This document shows positions 57,485-64,000 of a stretch of DNA of 64,000 nt, one piece after another. Numbering within the stretch: the first letter of the stretch is position 1; each line of letters begins with the position of its first letter. Source of the DNA: Hyphomicrobiales bacterium (GTDB lineage: Bacteria; Pseudomonadota; Alphaproteobacteria; Rhizobiales; Beijerinckiaceae); the NCBI GenBank assembly GCA_900473415.1, contig UCLR01000003.1, positions 62,001-126,000 on the forward strand, given 5' to 3'. The translations under genes and the position numbers were made by a program. The notes under the pieces are model-generated. The model had not been told where the DNA came from. It worked only from the letters and a program-made list of their open reading frames with translations, and did not search any database.

Positions 57485-58444
57485 ATGGCGACTTATCTGA
57501 TACGGCGGCTTCTTATCGCCATTCCAAGCCTGCTCGGCATCAGCCTGATCCTGTTCACCGTCCTGGCGATGGCGCCGGGCGATCCGTTTTCGGAAATGGC
57601 GACGAATCCGAACGTGCCGCCGGAGGTCCGCGAGGCCATCCGCGCGAGCTTCGGCCTCAATGACCCGATCCTCGTGCGCTATCTGCGCTGGCTCGGCGCG
57701 ATGGCTCAGGGCAACTGGGGCTTCTCCTTCGCCAGCCGCATCGATGTCGACGACCTGATCCTACAGCGGGTGCCGACCACGCTCTTCGTCGTCGGTACCT
57801 CGCAGATCCTGGCGCTTTGCATCGCGCTGCCGGTTGGCATCTATGCGGCGACGCGGCCCTATTCGATCTTCGACCAGATCGCCAACACGCTGGCCTTCGT
57901 CGGCTTCTCGCTGCCGACCTTCTTCACCGGCCTGCTCTTCATCCTGATCTTCTCGGTGACGCTGGACTGGTTCCCCTTCGTCTACCGCGCCGACATCGCG
58001 GCGACCGGCTGGCGCTGGTACTGGGAGATGTTCCGGCAGGCGATCATGCCGATCACCGTGCTCGGCCTGTTCCAGGCGGCCTCCTACACGCGCTATGTCC
58101 GCTCGGCGGTGCTCGACGTCATCCGGCTCGACTATGTGACGACGGCGCGCGCCAAGGGCCTCAACGAGCGGACGGTCACGCTGCGCCACATCACGCGCAA
58201 CGCGCTCATCCCGGTGGTGACGCTGGTCGCGCTGCAGATGCCCGCCGTTTTCGGCGGCGCCATCGTGACCGAGCAGATCTTCCGAATCCCCGGCATCGGA
58301 TCGCTGCTGATCAGCGCCATCCTCGCCAACGACACACCGGTGATCATGGGAGTGACCTTCGTGTTCTCCTGCCTGGTCGTCCTGTTCAACCTCATCGCGG
58401 ATCTTCTTTATGGCTGGCTCGACCCTCGCATCTCCTTCGGCTGA
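57485..58444 (+). CDS. ABC transporter permease (DppB/OppB type)
   Basis: 319-aa inner-membrane permease. N-terminal MATYLIRRLLIAIPSLLGISLILFTV is the typical DppB start, with six further hydrophobic segments. The cytoplasmic EAA-type loop reads DYVTTARAKGLNERTVTLRHITRNALIP (about 222-249) and contacts the ATPase. It pairs with the next permease to form the channel for the upstream binding protein. It overlaps the next gene by 35 bp, indicating coupled translation. Confidence 0.93.
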   Translation: MATYLIRRLLIAIPSLLGISLILFTVLAMAPGDPFSEMATNPNVPPEVREAIRASFGLNDPILVRYLRWLGAMAQGNWGFSFASRIDVDDLILQRVPTTLFVVGTSQILALCIALPVGIYAATRPYSIFDQIANTLAFVGFSLPTFFTGLLFILIFSVTLDWFPFVYRADIAATGWRWYWEMFRQAIMPITVLGLFQAASYTRYVRSAVLDVIRLDYVTTARAKGLNERTVTLRHITRNALIPVVTLVALQMPAVFGGAIVTEQIFRIPGIGSLLISAILANDTPVIMGVTFVFSCLVVLFNLIADLLYGWLDPRISFG

Positions 58445-59351
58445 TCCGGGCGTGGCCGCCGTCGCGGCTCCCGCCTCGGTCTCGCCGGCGCGCGAGACGT
58501 GGCGTCGGTTCCGTCGTCACCGCCTCGCCATGGCGAGCGCGATCATCCTCGGCCTGCTGATCTTCGGCGTCGTGGTCGGCCCCTGGTTCTGGCCGGTGGC
58601 GATCAACGACATCGACTTCTCGGCGACGCTGCAGGGCCCATCCCTCAGCCACCCCTTCGGCACCGACGATCTCGGCCAGGACCTGCTGGCGCGCATGATG
58701 TATGGCGGGCGGATCTCGCTCGCCGTCGGCCTGGCGGCGATGGTGGTCGCAACCTGCGTCGGCGTCGTGATCGGTGCTCTCGCCGGCATGTCGCGCAAAT
58801 ACGCCGACCCCTTCCTGATGTGGGTGACGGACCTGTTCCTGTCGCTGCCGCAGTTGCCGCTGCTGCTGCTGATCATCTACCTGTTCCGCGAGCAGCTGAA
58901 GGCGGTCTTCGGCGTCGAGGGCGGCGTCTTCGTGCTGATCGTGGTCGTCATCGGCGGCCTGCGCTGGATGCCGGTCGCCCGCCTGGTGCGCGCGCAGTTC
59001 CTGTCGCTGCGCGAGAAGGAGTTCGTCGAGGCCGCCCGCGCCCAGGGCGCGACCAAGCTGCGCCAGATGACGCGCCACATCCTGCCCAACGCGCTGGGGC
59101 CGGTCATCGTCGCCTCCACGATCGAGGTGTCCTCGGCGATCATCGCCGAATCGACACTCTCCTTCCTCGGCTTGGGCTTCCCGCCGGACATCCCGACCTG
59201 GGGCCGGCTGCTCTTCGACGCCAAGGACCAGCTCGATACCGCGCCTCACTGGGCGCTCTTCCCCGGTGCTGCGATCTTCCTCACGGTGCTCTCGATCAAC
59301 TTCATCGGCGATGGCCTGCGCGATGCGCTGGACCCGCGTCGCGTGATCTGA
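58410..59351 (+). CDS. ABC transporter permease (DppC/OppC type)
   Basis: 313-aa second permease. An N-terminal cytoplasmic stretch of about 40 residues with ETWRRFRRHRLAM precedes the first helix, the usual DppC layout. The periplasmic loop HPFGTDDLGQDLLARMMYGGRISL near residue 80 is a DppC hallmark, and the EAA loop is EFVEAARAQGATKLRQMTRHILPN. The ATG at 58410 lies inside the previous gene, 35 bp before its stop; this start is supported by the normal N-terminal length. It is followed 19 bp later by the fused ATPase gene. Confidence 0.93.
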   Translation: MAGSTLASPSADPGVAAVAAPASVSPARETWRRFRRHRLAMASAIILGLLIFGVVVGPWFWPVAINDIDFSATLQGPSLSHPFGTDDLGQDLLARMMYGGRISLAVGLAAMVVATCVGVVIGALAGMSRKYADPFLMWVTDLFLSLPQLPLLLLIIYLFREQLKAVFGVEGGVFVLIVVVIGGLRWMPVARLVRAQFLSLREKEFVEAARAQGATKLRQMTRHILPNALGPVIVASTIEVSSAIIAESTLSFLGLGFPPDIPTWGRLLFDAKDQLDTAPHWALFPGAAIFLTVLSINFIGDGLRDALDPRRVI

Positions 59352-59370
59352 TTTCTGCGAAGGAGTTGTC

Positions 59371-61227
<1,857 letters not shown>

Positions 61228-61250
61228 GCCTTCCAGCTTTCGAAACGATC

Positions 61251-61278
61251 AGCCCGCGGCGCGAGCCGCGGGCTTTTC
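61251..61278 (+). terminator. Rho-independent terminator of the ABC transporter operon
   Basis: The arms AGCCCGCGGC (61251-61260) and GCCGCGGGCT (61265-61274) form a perfect 10-bp stem with a GCGA tetraloop and are followed by TTTCTATT. Confidence 0.88.
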
Positions 61279-61653
61279 TATTGCGAAGAGGAATGGCTTG
61301 TTCGGGTCGGATGCAGACATCGACCTGCCGAATGCAATGTCCCTCAACCCATTCCGGCGAACCAAGAGCTGCTCAGCTACGAACTCCGCGCCATCAATTC
61401 CGCTTTGCGCTGGCGCACCTTAGCAGTAAGCTGAAATCAAGCAGGTCGGCTTGGGTCGACCAAACCTGTCGGAAGCATTTATTCATTTCCGCCAGCAGAA
61501 TTGCTTAAGCCGTTTGGCGAGTTTCCAAGCCAATACCGCCTACATCAGCCAGCTTACAATTTCGATACGGCAAGATCGGCTCTCGCCGCATTCGGCGAGA
61601 ATGACGCTTGCGCATGATTGCTTTGGGGGGCGCTGTAAACAGAGGAGGGGTCG
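61279..61653. other. Intergenic region without a recognisable gene
   Basis: These 375 bp between the ABC operon terminator and the arylsulfatase gene contain no convincing coding sequence; short frames have no family resemblance. The stretch is slightly less GC-rich than average and likely holds the sulfatase promoter. A GAGGGG run at 61645 serves as ribosome binding site for the ATG at 61654. Confidence 0.45.
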
Positions 61654-63360
61654 ATGATACCTAGCGACGACCGAAGCGGAATGCCGACGGCTACCCTGAA
61701 CCGCCAACAGCGAACATTGACCGATTGGCGCGCACGATCCTGGGCCGCACTGCTTGGCACGGCAGCGTTGGTGTCGCTTGCCGTGTCGGGGCCCGCTATC
61801 GCGCAGGCGCCTGCGCAGCCCCCCGCGCAACAGCAACGGCCCAACATCGTCGTCATCATGGGTGACGACATCGGTATCTGGAACATCGGCGCCTACCACC
61901 GTGGCATGATGGCGGGCCGAACGCCGAACCTCGACAAGCTCGCCGCCGAGGGCATGTTGTTCACCGACTATTATGCCGAAGCAAGCTGCACGGCCGGGCG
62001 TGCCAACTTCATCACCGGCGAGCTTCCTATCCGCACCGGCATGACCACCGTCGGCCAGGCGGGAGCACCGACTGGCCTGCCTGCGGAGGCCGTGACGATT
62101 GCCACCGTCTTGAAAGGGATGGGTTACGCCACCGGCCAGTTCGGTAAGAACCATCTCGGCGACAAGAACGAGTTTCTGCCGACGGTGCATGGGTTCGACG
62201 AGTTCTTTGGCTATCTCTACCACCTCGATGCGATGGAAGATCCGTGCCATCCAAACTATCCGCAGGATCTCAGGGCGTTAGTCGGCCCGCGCAACATGGT
62301 CCACTCTCTGGCGACCACCACCGATGATCCGACCGTCGATCCGCGCTGGGGGAAAGTCGGCAGGCAAACGATCAGGGATGCGGGTGAATTGTGCCCGAAA
62401 CGCATGGAGACCGTGGATGACGAAATCCGCGATCTTTCCTTCAAATTCCTCGACAAGGCCAAGGCCGACAACAAGCCGTTCTTCCTGTGGCTCAATCCGA
62501 CCCGCATGCACATCGTCACGCATCTTTCGCCGAAATATGAAGCGATGCGCAACGCCAACAACGGCTGGTCACTCCATGAGGCGGGCATGGCGCAGCTCGA
62601 CGATGATGTCGGTCTGGTGATGCAGAAGCTCAAGGATTTGGGAGTGGACGACAACACCATAGTCGTCTTCACGACCGACAATGGCACCGAGGTCTTCACT
62701 TGGCCGGATGGCGGGCAAACACCGTTCGCCCAATCCAAGGGCACGGTCATGGAAGGTGGCTTCCGCGCTCCGGCGATGATCCGCTGGCCGGGCAGGGTGC
62801 AGCCGGGCAAGGTCGAGAACGGCCTGATCTCCGGGTTGGACTGGTTCCCGACTCTCGTGGCTGCCGCCGGCAATACCAGCATCGCCGAAGAATTGAAGAA
62901 GGGTAAGCAGATCGGCGACCGTACCTACAAGGTGTATCTGGACGGCTATGATCAGACCAACATGATCACCGGTAAGGGCCCGTCAAATCGCAACGAGATT
63001 TGGTATTTTGGAGAAAGCGAGCTCGGCGCCGTGCGCGTCGGCGATTACAAGTATCGCTTCATTGACCAGCCTGGCGGTTGGCTCGGCGAAAAGACAAAGG
63101 CGGACGTGCCGTATCTGACCAATCTTCGTCTCGATCCGTTCGAACGCACGGGTTGGCCTGACAATGGTACCAAGTCCGGATCTCAGAATTACTTCTCCTG
63201 GTTCCAATACGAGTTCTGGCGCTTCGTCTTTGTCCAGCAGCAGGTGGAGAAGCTGGCCATGACGGCAGTCGAGTTCCCGCCGATGCAGAGAGGTGCGAGC
63301 TTCAATCTCGATGCCGTGAAGGCGAAAATCGAGGCGGCAAGAACCGCGATGGCCAAATAG
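61654..63360 (+). CDS. Exported arylsulfatase family protein with C-x-A-x-R active-site motif
   Basis: 568-aa type I sulfatase. A signal-like hydrophobic segment lies near residues 28-50 (cleavage near AIAQA), so the enzyme should be periplasmic. Metal-binding Asp71 and Asp72 are in IMGDDIG. The formylglycine site is Cys112 in SCTAGRANFITG, a C-T-A-G-R form in which the usual Pro of C-x-P-x-R is Ala. Further conserved parts are GKNHLGDK near 170, TDNGTEVF near 343 and a C-terminal domain with SELGAVRVGDYKYRFIDQ. It needs a formylglycine-generating enzyme encoded elsewhere. Composition is a little more AT-rich than neighbours. The 25-residue n-region before the hydrophobic segment is unusually long; later ATG at 61681 could be the true start. 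Confidence 0.9.
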   Translation: MIPSDDRSGMPTATLNRQQRTLTDWRARSWAALLGTAALVSLAVSGPAIAQAPAQPPAQQQRPNIVVIMGDDIGIWNIGAYHRGMMAGRTPNLDKLAAEGMLFTDYYAEASCTAGRANFITGELPIRTGMTTVGQAGAPTGLPAEAVTIATVLKGMGYATGQFGKNHLGDKNEFLPTVHGFDEFFGYLYHLDAMEDPCHPNYPQDLRALVGPRNMVHSLATTTDDPTVDPRWGKVGRQTIRDAGELCPKRMETVDDEIRDLSFKFLDKAKADNKPFFLWLNPTRMHIVTHLSPKYEAMRNANNGWSLHEAGMAQLDDDVGLVMQKLKDLGVDDNTIVVFTTDNGTEVFTWPDGGQTPFAQSKGTVMEGGFRAPAMIRWPGRVQPGKVENGLISGLDWFPTLVAAAGNTSIAEELKKGKQIGDRTYKVYLDGYDQTNMITGKGPSNRNEIWYFGESELGAVRVGDYKYRFIDQPGGWLGEKTKADVPYLTNLRLDPFERTGWPDNGTKSGSQNYFSWFQYEFWRFVFVQQQVEKLAMTAVEFPPMQRGASFNLDAVKAKIEAARTAMAK

Positions 63361-63900
63361 GGCCGCCAGCGTGAGTTTACGACGGCGGTCAGCCCAAGGC
63401 GGTCTGGCCGCCGCGCCTGGAGTCCAGAAGGATCTCGACGGCCGTTCTGTGGTGAGGCCCCATCTTGGTCGCACCAAGATCGCGTCCATGGGAGGACCCA
63501 TCAACACATATGTTGTCGTCGGCTTTGCATTCCGCGGGACTGGTGCGTCGGCCTGCCAGACAGCGCAGGCCAGGCTGGCCGAGCTTGCTGGGATTTGTGC
63601 GAACGCGGTCAACCGGCTGCCCAAAAACATCTGTTTTGCCGAATGCCAGTCGCTCTATCCTCGACGAACCAGCGACTGCAGAAGCGTTACGTGCTCGGGG
63701 GCCCGACGGGGGACGATTGAGCGCACTGCGGGCGATCGCCAAACACGCTCTAAAGGCACCGCTTTTTGGCGCCTCGAAAGCTGCCGGCGACCAACTCCAG
63801 ACATTGCAGATGATCCACTGCGATGTCCGAGATGGGTCGAGAGCTGACGTGGAGGACCGCCATTTGCGCTGAGAGCAAATGCAACGACCTGAGCCTTCGC
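63361..63900. other. Gene-free stretch after the arylsulfatase
   Basis: About 540 bp with overlapping open frames on both strands, none of which resembles a known protein or has a good start. A perfect hairpin ATCTTGGT / ACCAAGAT with a CGC loop lies at 63462-63480. The region may hold a decayed gene. Confidence 0.4.
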
Positions 63901-64000
63901 TCAATCCGGAATCCGCTCCCAGTCCTTCAGCCAGGGCGCCGCTGAAGAATCGCTGGGTGCGCGCCAGTCGCCGCGGGGCGAGAGCGAGCCGCCCGACGAC
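63901..64000 (-). CDS. C-terminal end of an unidentified protein, cut by window edge
   Basis: On the minus strand a frame open from the window edge runs for 32 codons to a TGA at 63901-63903. The residues include [15 protein letters not shown] and end [11 protein letters not shown], a natural-looking protein end rich in Trp and acidic residues with codon positions typical of this genome. The family is not recognisable from this fragment. Confidence 0.4.
   Translation of the reverse strand, partial: SSGGSLSPRGDWRAPSDSSAAPWLKDWERIPD

Noticed and set aside
63371-63904. Open frames of 135-171 codons after the sulfatase
   Set aside because: Mutually overlapping on both strands, with no ribosome binding site and no family resemblance.

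Overview
The window is high-GC DNA with dense, mostly operonic genes that look like the chromosome of an aerobic alphaproteobacterium of the order Hyphomicrobiales, probably close to Bosea. This placement is inferred from gene content and protein flavour: an Fds-type NAD-linked formate dehydrogenase, UvrB with a long Lys/Ala-rich N-terminal extension, many Lrp/AsnC regulators, an Irr-like operator and REP-like intergenic palindromes. No rRNA, tRNA, CRISPR array, complete insertion sequence or prophage was seen.

Layout. 1-1.7 kb: 5' part of a TRAP transporter operon (large and small permeases, minus strand). 1.9-6.1 kb: class II glutamine amidotransferase, an acetolactate-synthase-like ThDP enzyme and an aldehyde dehydrogenase. 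6.2-10.3 kb: a rearranged EfeUOB iron-uptake operon (FTR1 permease fused to a cupredoxin and a helical tail, then the DyP peroxidase EfeB, then an M75-only EfeO), with an Irr-box-like site upstream. 10.4-18.8 kb: arginase, two Gfo/Idh/MocA oxidoreductases, a gamma-glutamyltransferase-family enzyme, threonine dehydratase, and ornithine cyclodeaminase with a divergent Lrp regulator; arginase and cyclodeaminase together give arginine to ornithine to proline. 19-24.2 kb: aldehyde dehydrogenase, aldo/keto reductase, another Lrp regulator, a MocR-type regulator and a DUF983 protein. 24.3-30 kb: complete branched-chain 2-oxoacid dehydrogenase operon (E1alpha-E1beta-E2-E3, minus strand) with a divergent BkdR-like regulator. 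30.2-38.6 kb: flavin-dependent monooxygenase, then LysR regulator and fdsGBACD formate dehydrogenase operon, followed by a frameshifted remnant resembling an MFS-transporter small subunit.

38.9-44.5 kb: small mixed genes (alpha/beta hydrolase, cytochrome c, Nudix hydrolase, two exported or membrane proteins, methyltransferase, GNAT) plus a repeat-rich patch in which a DUF559 endonuclease-like gene lies between identical, inverted 52-bp palindromic repeats; a third copy lies 0.9 kb further on. 44.9-45.9 kb: an AT-richer, probably acquired DUF2971 gene beside uvrB. 48.8-51.3 kb: Tat-exported deaminase, flavoprotein, YnfA. 51.5-54.1 kb: an inositol-type operon (SDR, IolG-like dehydrogenase, inositol-monophosphatase family). 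54.5-61.2 kb: purU and a peptide ABC transporter whose two ATPases are fused. 61.6-63.4 kb: exported arylsulfatase with a C-x-A-x-R active-site motif. The last 0.1 kb holds the C-terminus of an unidentified minus-strand gene.

The points most worth following up are the DUF559/inverted-repeat unit, the fused and duplicated Efe system with its Irr-like box, the three stacked palindromes before fdsG, the frameshifted MFS small-subunit gene, and the DUF2971 island. No multi-gene system was found that clearly has no known counterpart.
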